From: Chromera velia | Lineage: Eukaryota > Sar > Chromeraceae | Length of the DNA stretch: 40,269 nucleotides | Direction of reading: 5' to 3' | Assembly (NCBI GenBank): GCA_018398765.1 | Contig: JAHBMJ010000781.1 | Coordinates: 1-40,269 of the forward strand | In this document: in pieces, positions 20,120-30,799 of the stretch | Position numbering within the stretch: position 1 is the first letter of the stretch | How the letters are laid out: each line of letters starts with the position of its first letter | Translations under genes and position numbers: made by a program | The notes under the pieces: generated by a model | Told to the model about the DNA's origin: nothing | The model's input: the letters and a program-made list of their open reading frames with translations, nothing else | The model's database searches: none

Positions 20120-20971
20120 TCAACCAATCGATAAATCATTTATGCGTGGTATGTGTCATTTTGAGCAACTTCTTTCACAATCTGGCGTGCAAATGCACGC
20201 AATTTGCAAATCAACTTGAAGTACGACCTTGCATAATTTAATAATGCTCTCACACCACTTTTCTTGCCATTGTTTACAATTCTCTAGACAATTCTTAATT
20301 TTAAATTGAATGACTACATCTTTTTTTACTGTATTTTACTGCTTGAAACAGTTTTTAAAAGAAGTGTTTAAAAAATAAGTACATCAACCTAGACATAAAC
20401 CTATACACAACGTACTATACTAGGTACTATATAGCAAAAGAAAATAACAAATAAAAACTGAAAATTTAAGATTGTCATCTTTTTTAAAGTTTTTTTTGTA
20501 CCTCATCTGTTCATTACAGAACCTATCTGACAGTAGTTTTGGATGAAATCAACTTTAATCAAGTCTGAAGTTGTGTGTGTAACTCTGAACTTAAAAAAAA
20601 AATAAAAATATATGTGTTTTATTACACTCTTAAAGTGACTCTTTTATTAACCGCTCAATCTGAGAAATGTTACAAATATAATAACTAAAATTAATTGAAA
20701 TATCATTCCTTTCTAAATTCATTTTTATAGCTAATAGTAGTAGCCTAATACACAATTCGCTTACATCTACTAAGGCTTAATTGCATGTGTATAATCCTTG
20801 CATACCTAGTTGCATACTGGACTTTTTGAATATGGTAAAACTACTAAATCAAACTTATGTAAGGATGAAGTCATTGTACTAGTACAAGTTATTTCATTCC
20901 ATTTTTTACATGAAAGCACAATGTCACGACATGCAGTCCACCAGTTACTGCTACATTTGCTCCTCAGCATC
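20120..20971. other. AT-rich convergent intergenic region
   Basis: Lies between the stop codons of the ART-TPR gene (plus) and the ACP-like gene (minus). It is much richer in A/T than the flanking coding DNA, with poly-A and poly-T runs and no microsatellite. It should hold both 3' UTRs and polyadenylation sites. No transposon signature or gene was found. Confidence 0.55.
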
Positions 20972-21833
20972 CTAGTCAGCATCGTCTTCTTCATACCTCT
21001 GCTGCTGTCGTGCGAGCAGCTGTAGGTGATAGACCGAGGTCCCGACGAACCAGAAGTAGTCCTTCTCGGGTGGAAGGTCGACCTCTGGAATCTCTATGCC
21101 GAGCTCCTCCTGTACTCTGCAGCATGCAAGTCGAGGGAAACAGAAGCTCACTTTTCTTCTTTTCTATCCGCGTACACGTACACATGTAGATGTGTATGAG
21201 AACCATGACAATATTTTAACTCTCGCTCTGCACCACTCTCCCCCTGCACTCTGCGCAACAAGAATAAAGCAGTGGCAGAACGCAACGCGAGTTAGAAAGT
21301 CACTCCGTGAGGGCGCTAAAGAGAGACGAGACACGCATGGGGGAGCAGCCGTTTGCATGCATGTGAGTACTTTCATTGACACAGGCTTCCGATCTCTCCC
21401 TCAAACTTCCCAAATTGAAACGCCAGGGAGAGACAGAGACAAGTAAGCAGAACGAATAGACATAGACGACCAAGCCAGAGTTGTGCTAGACAAATCATGA
21501 AGACAGAACGACTGTGCTGCTCAAGTATACCACGGTACCGCTTCGGGGTGTGAGGGAATTAGAGGCGATGCGAAAAATGCGCGACAGAGACACAGGGAGC
21601 GCGGCGAGAAGGTTGAAGTAAGTGGAGGACGGGAAGGCACAATTAAGACAGAGACACGGTGCAAGGAAAGAATGGACGCAGCAGGCGCAGAAGGGGGGGA
21701 GAAAGTCCAATGGGGAGGAACGGGGGGAGCGCAAAAGAGGGAAGAGTACACAAAAAGGGGAGCTGAGAAAAAAGACTCACTCACAAACCCACGTAGCTCA
21801 GCGCCCGTACACCAAAATTCTCAGATTCATCGT

Positions 21834-21882
<49 letters not shown>

Positions 21883-22421
21883 TTCTCTCTCGCTGTCTTG
21901 CACTCACATTCACACCCACACGCACATGCACACCCACGTACAAGCTCACGCACACGCACACGCTCGCGCGCACACGTACATACGCTTTCGTTCAAAAACT
22001 CAATCCCTCTCCCTCACACAAAATGGCTCACGTACTCACTCACACGCAGAGTGGCCGCATAAACTTTGCCCTCACACAAATCCCCGGAGAACACAACGTA
22101 AGAGCGGGTAGAGAGGAGGCGAAAGCAGATGAAAGAAAGAAGTCAAAGGGAGGGGTGAGAGAGGGAGGGGGGGAAAAGGGCACCTCTGCAAGAAAGAGCG
22201 GAGAGCAGCCAGCGTGGACACTTGGCGAACGGAAAAAACTGCGCGAACGAAAGACCGAAAAGGTCTAATCCGGAATGGCTTTAGAAGGCCAACATCCGGG
22301 TGGTGGTGACAGTCGAACGGCGGGGACGAAGACTCTGAGGAGGATCAAAAGAAAAGGAAACCTCAAACCAACGAGAGCGCGCGCCCCTCAGAGCGAAGTC
22401 ACTTCGATGCATGCACCTGTG

Positions 22422-22463
<42 letters not shown>

Positions 22464-22697
22464 CCTCTCTTTCTTTCTCTCTACCTCCCTCTTTCTCTCT
22501 CCCTCTTTCTCTCTTTCTCTCCGTCTTTCTCCCTCTCTTTCTTTCTCTCTACCTCCCTCTTTCTCTCTCCCTCTTTCTCCCTTTTTTCCTCTTTTCCCCC
22601 CTCTTTCTCCTTCTTTCTCTCTCTCTTTCTCCTTCTGTTTCTCTCTCCCTCTTTCTTTCTCTCTTTTTCTTTCTTTCTTTTTCTTTCTTTCTTTCTT

Positions 22698-22739
<42 letters not shown>

Positions 22740-22771
22740 CCCCCCTCTCTCTTTCTTTTTCTTTCTTTCTG

Positions 22772-22819
<48 letters not shown>

Positions 22820-22821
22820 TA

Positions 22822-22882
<61 letters not shown>

Positions 22883-23108
22883 CTTTCGTTCTTTCTTTCT
22901 TTCGGTTCTTTCTTTCTTTCGGTCTTTCTTTCGGTTCTTTCTTTCTTTCTTTCTTTCTTTCTTTCGTTCGTTCGTTCGTTCGTTCGTCCTTCCTTCCTTT
23001 CTTTCTTTCTTCCTTTCTTCCTTTCTTTCTTCCTTCCTTCCTTCCTTCCTTTCTTTCTTCCTTCCTTCCTTCCTTCCTTCCTTTCTTCCTTCCTTCCTTC
23101 CTTCCTTC

Positions 23109-23142
<34 letters not shown>

Positions 23143-23143
23143 G

Positions 23144-23183
<40 letters not shown>

Positions 23184-23330
23184 TTCTCCCTCCCCCTCTC
23201 CCTCTCCCCACCCCGCTTCCCCTCTCTCTCTTTCTCCTTCTTTCTCTCTTTCCTTCTCTCTCTTTTTCTCTTTCTCTCTCTCTCTCTCTCCCCCTCCCTC
23301 CCTCTCCCCCCCTCTCTCTCCCTCTATGTT

Positions 23331-23385
<55 letters not shown>

Positions 23386-23390
23386 CAGAC

Positions 23391-23423
<33 letters not shown>

Positions 23424-24028
23424 CAGAGCGAATCATTGGTGCAGTCTTTGGATAAATGAGCTCACAAATGTAGCAGGCGACAGCTGTCTGTGTGCTTCCG
23501 TCGCGTGTAGACGGTATTTCTCTCTGTCTATCTGCGTGTTCATCCATTCATTGAAACCCCATGCACTCACCGTGCCAGAACTTCCAACTGGGCCATGCTG
23601 TCCATCTCCAGTTGGAAGTTCAAGTGGTAGTCCTCGTCAATTTCCTCATAGGGAACGTTGATCTCGTCATGAATAGCAGTTTTGACTACATCAGAAACAC
23701 ACAGAGAGCAGGCGGGGAGCAAAATAGAAATAGTGACTGTACGATTGAAAGAAAGCAACACTCCGTCTCTCCGCTTACCTGTATAAACGATGTCCTCCAT
23801 TGTGATCTTGGGCCTGTCTCTGTACTTCTTTCCGAGTTCATATCGCCACGGTTCTTCCAGGTTGTTCGTGGTTGCACCTGGGACCACATCCCTCACCCCC
23901 ATGCGCAGCCATGATGATGTCCTTCGTCTCTCGGAGGAGACGCGCGGGTGTTCGAATCGATGGAGGGAGAGAAGAGAGTAGCCAGAGCTACTCTGGAACA
24001 AAAGACACGCCAGACAGATCCACCACAT
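20972..24028 (-). CDS. Acyl carrier protein-like, probably plastid-targeted
   Basis: Three exons on the minus strand: 23779-24028, 23571-23685 and 20972-21116; phases agree (169 aa). The core after residue 75 is an ACP fold: TMEDIVYTVKTAIHDE (helix 1), then DYHLNFQLEMDSMAQLEVLA, then RVQEELGIEIPE. The DS(M/L) motif with Ser at about 113 is where 4'-phosphopantetheine is attached in ACPs, and the following acidic helix matches helix 2. The protein starts MWWICLACLLFQSSSG, a plausible signal peptide, followed by a basic Ser/Arg stretch (about residues 17-45) resembling a transit peptide: the bipartite leader of complex-plastid proteins. Expected role: acyl carrier in plastid type II fatty-acid synthesis. 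The C-terminus is longer and more acidic than usual (YEEDDAD), and the loop after helix 2 (LPPEKDYFWF) is atypical, so a divergent ACP-like regulator is possible. Intron 2 is 2.45 kb. Confidence 0.75.
21833..21893. repeat. (CT)n microsatellite with TTT interruptions
   Basis: Pyrimidine run on the plus strand within intron 2 of the ACP-like gene; followed by an ACAC/CGCAC-rich stretch to about 21980. Confidence 0.93.
22427..23440. repeat. 1-kb polypyrimidine microsatellite complex
   Basis: Nearly continuous pyrimidine tract on the plus strand up to about 23325, built of CT, CTTT, CCTT, CTCTTT and CTGT blocks, with a (GT)n insert at about 22849-22878 and a (GTTC)n block at about 22965-22986. 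It ends in (GT)n then (GA)n / (CAGA)n to about 23430, where strand polarity flips. It lies wholly in intron 2 of the ACP-like gene, so the transcript is purine-rich here. The long frames through it are repeat artefacts. Confidence 0.95.
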
Positions 24029-24535
24029 GTTTGCAATCAGTGCACTGCTTTGGTCACCTGGGCCTGGCAGATGTCAAGACTATGAAGGATCATTGGAGGA
24101 AAGCCTTTGGAGAGCTGTAGCCTCTACATGCCTCTACACTGATCTTGCCGGGGCCTGCAACACATGCATCTTCAGATTGCGTTGGGGTCCGCGCGCGCCG
24201 GGCCCGCGGGGCATTTTGCATGGACAGAGTTGCTTCTCACTGTACGTGGACAAAAGATGACAAAAGAAAGTATACGGGATTGGATGTATATATACAGAAG
24301 GGGAAAGTCTATGCTTCTATATATTGTCAAAATGACCGAGCAGAAAACGCGTCAAGAAAGGACGTCGGGCTTTGAAAGACGTTTTTGCTGTTCTGGCTTT
24401 CGCAGAATCCGTGTGTGAACTCTTTCGACGTCGCGTCCTGCTGCTATGGTCTCTTAGCGATAGGAATACAGATTGACACGGTACTGTCTCATCTCTCTTC
24501 CAGCATTGCCACAAAAGACAGACAAGAATCTCATC
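24029..24535. promoter_or_regulatory. Divergent promoter region between ACP-like and MGRN1-like genes
   Basis: About 507 bp between opposed start codons. A CpG-dense G/C block lies at about 24189-24211 and the palindrome TGTATATATACA at 24285-24296, about 250 bp before the MGRN1-like ATG. This is the same order (GC block, then TATA-like element) and spacing as in front of the ART-TPR gene. Promoter role is inferred. Confidence 0.55.
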
Positions 24536-26145
24536 ATGGGAAGCAATGCCTCAAATGCTCGTCGTGAGGTGGCGGGACAAAACCAGGTCTGTGAGAAGGC
24601 GGCGTAGCTCATTTGACTCGCTCAGTCTGCAGCTGTCTCGTGTCAAGTTGCACGTGACTTCCTTGGTTCTCTTCACTTTGTGTGTGACACCTTCCAAACG
24701 TGCAGGGTGCCGCTCAGCGAGTCTTCGTCATTCAAGGAGGGCGATATCAGAGCCAGGTAGGTGGGCAGGTTACCCGAGGAACCCATCTGCTTCACCTTGC
24801 TTTCCTATGTGATCTCCACTTCGAAGGGACACCAGGCGGGTTGGTGACCTGCATCTGCACCTCTTCTTTTCTCCTCCGATCTCGCAGGGCATCCAGCCAT
24901 ACAACTACAACGTGCAGGGAGGGGGTGGAGGCTACGCGCAGAGACAAGTTCCGGTCAGTCCCTTGCTCCGCACAGATATCCATACAAACACACATACCCA
25001 AAACCCTTTCTGCCTCAGCTCACACCTCACGCACCATGCAGCCTGCCTGGTTGAACTTACACAATTGGCTGGCCTATCCTGTTCGGACAACATATGGTAT
25101 CGGCTTCTTTTTCTTGACTGACCGACCAAGCGTGTGACAAGAGCCGTACCAGAAAGACGCGAACGAGGAAGACGACCTTGTGCGCCCTTCACTTCAGTGG
25201 GTTCGATTCTTGCACACATGGGCAGACATCCACACTTCCCAAAAGCCTGACGCTGCTTATGTTCTTGAACGTTTCTCTTCCAATGAACCGCGGGTGCATG
25301 GGGTTGTTCGCTCCTCCTGCAGTCTCTCTCTCTTTCATTTTCACCGCATGTCATCTGTCTGTTCCTGTGTGTGCGTTTGCGTATGCAGCCAGCACAAGTT
25401 CAGCCCACCTGCGTTGTGAAGAATCCGGTGAACCTGCGGAAGCAGACGCTGCACTTGGAGAGGGTCAGTCGGGCGTGTTCCCTTTTCTAGATGTTGGAGG
25501 AAGGAGATATTGAAGTGGAGAATGGTGGCAGAGAAGCGCAGCGAGTGTTTCTTCTGCGACCTTTTGTGTCTGTGCATGAGTGTGGGTACGTGTGGATTCA
25601 CGCATACGTGTGTGTGGTTGTGGTTGTGTCTGTACGCGTGTGTGTGTGCACATACATCCAATTATGTGGATGTGTACGTACTGAGTATGCACGACAGCCC
25701 ATGCTGACAACGCTGTGTCTCCCGTGGATGATTTGCTTACTTGTTCAGCGACTGCCTCCAATGCAACCTCTGAATCCATGTCTTTTTCTTGCCTCCTCTC
25801 CGTCTCGTCGCCTCTCTGTCTGCTCGGTCATGTTATGCAGGACCCGAGAGAAGCACACCTGTACTGGTTGAATTTTGAAATGGACGCCGCAACTGAAGTA
25901 GAGGTAGGTGCGTCAGTTCGCGCGTTGCGTTTGTTCATGTGCGCATTCATTGTGTTGTTCCCGTTTCGGGAGCTGCCTGGTTTCGTTGTGTGGAGCACAT
26001 TTGTGGTTTTGTGTTTCGACGTTCGGGTTTTTGTTTCCTCCTTCCTCCCTCCCTTCCTTCCTTCCTGTGACGTGACAGATCCGACCCGTCAATGACAGGA
26101 TCGTCAAAGAGGAGGCTGCTGGACCTGTCCCTCTCTTTCTTTCTG

Positions 26146-26176
<31 letters not shown>

Positions 26177-26181
26177 GTCTG

Positions 26182-26213
<32 letters not shown>

Positions 26214-26350
26214 TTCTTTCTTTTCTTTCTTTCTTTCTTTCTTTCTTTCCTTTCTTCCTTTGTTCCTTTCTTCCTTTCTTCCTTTCTTCCTTTCTTCCTT
26301 TCTTTCCTTCCTTCCTTCCTTCCTTCCTTCCTTTCTTCCTTCCTTCCTTC

Positions 26351-26385
<35 letters not shown>

Positions 26386-27341
26386 TCGTCCTTCCTTCTT
26401 TCCTTCCTTCCTTCCTTCCTTCCTTCCTCCTTTCTTTTTTCCTTCCTTCCTTCCTTCCTTCCTTCCTTTTCCTTCTCCCTTCCTTCCTTCCTTTTCCTTC
26501 TCCCTTCCTTCCTTCCTTTTCCTTCTTCCTTCCTTCCTTCTGCAATTTTCTTCTGGCATCTTTCATATGAGTACTTTATCTATCGATGCATCCGCGATCC
26601 CCTGTCCTTCATTTTGCCTGCACATTCCTTTCTTTCCCCCCTTTCCGCCTATCCCTCTCTGAACTCACCAACGAATGCATCGATGAATTCCTGTACTCGG
26701 GCCTCGAGCTTTCTTCCCTCCTGCCTGTCCGTCTGTGTCACGTATCTGAAATTCTGTTGTGTGCGTCCCTTGTGTGAATTCACTCTGTTGATGTGCAGAT
26801 CAGCGTTTACCTGATTGCAAAAGAACAGATAGACGCCAACGGCCTTCCCCTGTCAGTCAGTCAGTATGTCAGAAGGGCTTGCTTCTTTATTTTCTGTGCT
26901 TCCTTCTGCGTTCGACTTCAGGGATTCGTCCTCTTTCTTTTATTCTCTTTCTTCCACTTGGTTTTTGAGGTTGGGCCGAAAGGCCGGGCCCTTCGTCAGT
27001 AGAGGAATCGGGAAAAGAGTGCCATAGAGTCTGTCGGCTTCCCGGTCGGTCGAGCAACCGACTCACCTTTTGATTCAAACGGAAGACAGACAGACTGACA
27101 GACAGAGAATGAGGGGATGCGGAGAGGGACACTCAAACTCTCTTCTTTATTTTTCTCCTTTTGCTTCTCCATCGTGTGTTTTGATTTTCCCAGAGAGCCT
27201 CTGGATTTTTTCCTGTCTGTTTGATTGCCTCCTTGTGTGCCCTCAGAATAGAGGGTGTAGCCGGGCAGGTCTCTGGAGGCGATCCGGTCTTTCAACAAGT
27301 GTTCCCGAAGGGGTTAAAGCAGACCTTCAGGTTGGTCGGTC

Positions 27342-27373
<32 letters not shown>

Positions 27374-29705
27374 CCCTCCAGCTTGCCGCACGAGAAAAAG
27401 GTTGAGCACCAGCGCTGCCCCCTTTACTCCCTCGGTGCCTGTTTGCCTGCCTGACTACTCTTGCCTGGGTTGCTGATCTGACACTTTGTGCAGCCGCCTT
27501 CCTTTCGGGCATGCTCTCTTCTTGTGCCGTGTTTTGTTTTCCAAGACGATGACTGAGGGAAAAGACCTGGGCAGACAGAACGTTTTCTTCCCGTTCCTGT
27601 TTCATCCCGCTAAATCGCAGTGAGCAAGTCAGCCTTCCCCCCCTTGAGCGTGACCTGAACGAGGGGCGAATTTCTTTCTGTTTTGCAATGTGGTTTCCAT
27701 CCTTCAGTGATTATTCTAGGAGGCTTTTCAAAAGACAAGATACGCCCTTGGATTCTCTCATTTGGCGGCTCATCACTGTTTCTTTCTCTGCTTGTTTGTG
27801 CAGGGAGCGGTTGATCAACCTCCTTCAGGTACCCTTCGAGGACATGTACTTCAAGCCCCTCCATCCAGATCGATTCCCTCTCGTCATCGTTCTGGTCAGT
27901 CGGTGTGTCGGTGGGTCGGTCTGTCTGTTTGCGTGTTTTCCTTCCTTTGTTGTGATTTTTTCTCCTTTCTTCTGTCCTGCGTCTGTTTGTGTGTTTGTTT
28001 GACCCCTAGTTGCTCCGCCCTCCTTACACCTTGTCGGGGTAAAAAGCGACAGCAACAGAAGAAGCAGCAGAGATGGGATGGGAGTCAGTGAGGCGGAGAG
28101 ATCGGACGACAAGACCAACCGATCTTTTTCATGTAAAAGAAGATCATGTTGCCTTTCTACGAACTTGCGCGTACGTGCGCATCGATGTAAGCAGATCGGC
28201 CTTCGAATTGTGTTTTTTGTGTTTCTGTTTTCCCGCAAAAGTAGCGAAGCGAGGCGAGGCACTGACCTGTGACAATGTCAGCTTTCTGTGTGCGAGTGAG
28301 TGATGAGACAGGCAGAGGACGATCAGATGGATGCATCATTTGGAATGATTCGACAAAATAAGTGAATGCGTCTGTCAATGGACACGCGAGTGTGGGTGCA
28401 GAGAGCGAGGGTGGACCAACCTCGAGATAAGCCTCCGGTCCCTGCACAAGCTCAGTTCACGTACGCGGAGTTTGTCAGGGGAGCGGCCTCTGGTGCAGCA
28501 GGGGGGGGGGGAAGCTCTGCCTCTTCTTCTTCGGCCTCGGCTTCGGCTTCGGCTGCCGCACCAGCTGGGGGCCCCGGAGGGAGTGGGGGGGGAGCACAGG
28601 TGGAGAGAGACACAGGGGGTAGGGAGAGACAACACTCAATTGGGAGCTCTGTATACTCACTCAGGGTACGTATGAGGGGCTTTTCTTTTACTCATGTGCT
28701 TTTTGTTTTGTCGATCAGTGTGTCTTTGTCTCCTTCCCGTACTTGCTTCTGTCGGTAACGTTGGTCTCTCTTTCTCGTCTCTTCTCTTGCTTTCTCTTGT
28801 ATCGCAGCAGACGATTGAAGAGAGAGATGTTGCATTTGTCGTCCGCAAAACTTCCCGTGTTTCGCTGCGAGTCTGAACTGAATCTTCTGCTTTCTTTCGG
28901 TCGATCTCTTTCTTTCTTCTCACAACGCCTTTGGCTCACCTCCCTGCGTGTATCCTTCTTTGTTCTCTCTTTTTTTTCTACTTGCCTGTGTTTCCTCTGC
29001 TTCTTTTGCAGGTTCTGAAACAAAAGGTCCAATACGGAATGAAGACATATGAGATGCAGGTGGGGGGGAAGGAAAGAAAGGGGATGCGGGGGGAGCAGTT
29101 GGGGGAACTCGACTTGTCTTTGTTGATCCGTTCTGTGTCTCCTTCCCCTCCCTTCCTTTTTCGTTTCCTCTGTCCGCCCACGCCGGAGTGTGTCTGTGTG
29201 CCTATGTTTCTCTCGACTGATGCTCGTGACTGCTTCTGTGTGCCTGTCTGTCTACCAGGAAATTTACGGAATTCGTTTTGAGAAGCACGGGACCGAGCCG
29301 GCCGATGATCTCACGACTGGACGGTCAGCTCACGGGAGGCAGAAGGGAGATGAGAGGGAAGGAAGGGGGCGGGGCAGAAGGGGAAGGAGACAGACAGATG
29401 GGTTGATTGATTGATCGATTCAGTGAGTGAGTGAGAATTGCAAAGATGAAAAAAATGACAAGTGCAAAGGGGAAAGTCAATCAATGAGCAGGCGGACTGG
29501 CAGATGGCAGGCAGGCGTGAAGGCAGGGCACGGAAAAGAGAGAAGAAGTCGAATGGGAAACTGAGGAGCATATGACGACTCTGCGATTGTTGTACTGCTC
29601 GTGTGGTTCCGTCCTTCTCTGTCAGTTCACTGTTTTCGTTTTCTTGCAAGAGACGTCGAAGCCGTGATTCTTTGTGCTCTCTCTCTCTCTCTCTCTCTCT
29701 CTCCT

Positions 29706-29741
<36 letters not shown>

Positions 29742-30799
29742 TGTGTGTGTGTGTGTGCAGTGAGTGCGTGATTTGCCTGTCAGAGGACAAGAACACCATG
29801 GTGCTCCCATGTCGACACATGTGCCTCTGCAGTGGGGTAAGTAAAGAAACAAGAGAAGGAATGAAAAGAAAGGAGAACGAAATTCACCACCAACAAAAAA
29901 ACTGATGAGAGTCCTCTCATGTATCACGACTTTGAGGAGCAGAGAGCTACAGAGCCAGGGAGTGAGTGGAAGGGAGACCGATCCAGCTCTCTCAACGTGC
30001 TTTGTGCGCACGCCTCTTCAAATTTCGATTCCGTGATCTTGCAAACACAGTCGAACTCTTTTTGTTTCGGAGGGTTGTCTTTGGTGCCCCTCTCTTGTTC
30101 CTTTGAACTCTAGGTTCAAAGGACTCTAGGTTTTTCTCTTGATTGCTACATAAGAAGAGAAAGTCAAGGTCCTGTGGGTGCCTGCAGTCCCTCAGTCAAA
30201 GAAAATTCCTTGTTCCACTTTTGTTTCCCTGACAGGAGATGGCCTCTCAGGTCCCTTGCCGTTTTGGTGCCTGCCTGTCTTCTTTATTTCATTCATCTGC
30301 TTGCCTGCCTGTCTGTCTGTCCGTGTGCAGTGTGCGAACATCATGAGAATGCAATCGAACAAGTGCCCCATCTGCCGACAATGTCAGTTTGTCTGTCTGT
30401 GAGTAAGCTGTGCATTTTGACATGTCTGTCGGAAATCCGCTGGTCGGTTCGCCGTCAGTATCGCTCTGTCCACTCGTCCCTTGATCAGTCAGTGGGTGAG
30501 TTCTTCGGCCAATCAGCTGGATCGGCGTTTATCTTATTTTGCTTGATCGAAGCAGGCTTTCAGTGCAGAGACACAGCTTTCTTCTGCAGTGATCCTCGTG
30601 TGTAGGTGTCTGTGCGTGTGTTCGTGTTTGTGAAAACCCGGCCGGAGTTATACGTATGCACGGTGGTGTGAAAGAGAGTCTGTCTGTCTCGGTGAACATC
30701 CTTCTCCTTTTCCTGTTGTATGTGCGAGTGTGTGCAGCTGTCTCGTCTCTCCTGCAAATCTGCATCACAGACGAACAGCTGCAACAGGCACAAGCCTAA
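24536..30799 (+). CDS. MGRN1/RNF157/LUL-type RING E3 ubiquitin ligase
   Basis: Fourteen exons with fully consistent phases (366 aa): 24536-24586, 24706-24756, 24888-24953, 25389-25463, 25841-25903, 26799-26851, 27247-27330, 27804-27894, 28402-28665, 29012-29059, 29259-29323, 29761-29836, 30331-30382, 30738-30799. The N-terminus [10 protein letters not shown] fits an N-myristoylation site, as in plant LUL/LOG2. [17 protein letters not shown] opens the family's central domain. [32 protein letters not shown] and FPLVIVL follow in family order, then [16 protein letters not shown] just before the RING. The RING is C3HC4: [20 protein letters not shown]...[17 protein letters not shown], and the tail SVSSLLQI matches the family end. 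Expected role: membrane-tethered E3 that ubiquitylates trafficking cargo. Exon 9 adds a Ser/Ala/Gly low-complexity insert (about residues 207-260) encoded partly by a G10 run, where frame errors are possible. Confidence 0.92.
26129..26543. repeat. (CTTT)n/(CCTT)n polypyrimidine tract
   Basis: About 415 bp of CTTT, CTTTT, CCTT and CCTTTTCCTTCTCC blocks on the plus strand, in intron 5 of the MGRN1-like gene. The end holds a roughly 28-bp higher-order unit (CCTTCCTTCCTTTTCCTTCT) repeated about three times at 26450-26540. Confidence 0.95.
27341..27371. repeat. (GT)n microsatellite
   Basis: About 15 GT units starting about ten bases after the GTTGGT donor of intron 7 in the MGRN1-like gene. Confidence 0.95.
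29679..29760. repeat. (CT)n(TG)n microsatellite ending in a splice acceptor
   Basis: CT units, then TG units with one TA, ending GTGTGCAG directly at the start of the RING exon (29761). The CT part supplies a polypyrimidine tract and the TG part runs into the acceptor AG of the MGRN1-like gene. Confidence 0.93.
30100..30122. repeat. Perfect 9-bp inverted repeat
   Basis: CCTTTGAAC, five-base loop TCTAG, GTTCAAAGG; within intron 12 of the MGRN1-like gene. Function unknown. Confidence 0.85.

Noticed and set aside
22275..23547. Very long open frames (Ser/Leu/Phe-rich on plus, Arg/Glu/Lys-rich on minus)
   Set aside because: They run through CT/CTTT/CCTT repeats, whose low complexity keeps all frames open; the region is an intron of the ACP-like gene.
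25913..26814. Long frames on both strands around 26.1-26.5 kb
   Set aside because: Artefacts of the CTTT/CCTT tract inside an MGRN1-like intron.
30555..30605. Alternative last exon of the RING ligase ([10 protein letters not shown]...)
   Set aside because: The exon at 30738-30799 gives SVSSLLQI, which matches the family C-terminus; the earlier one does not.
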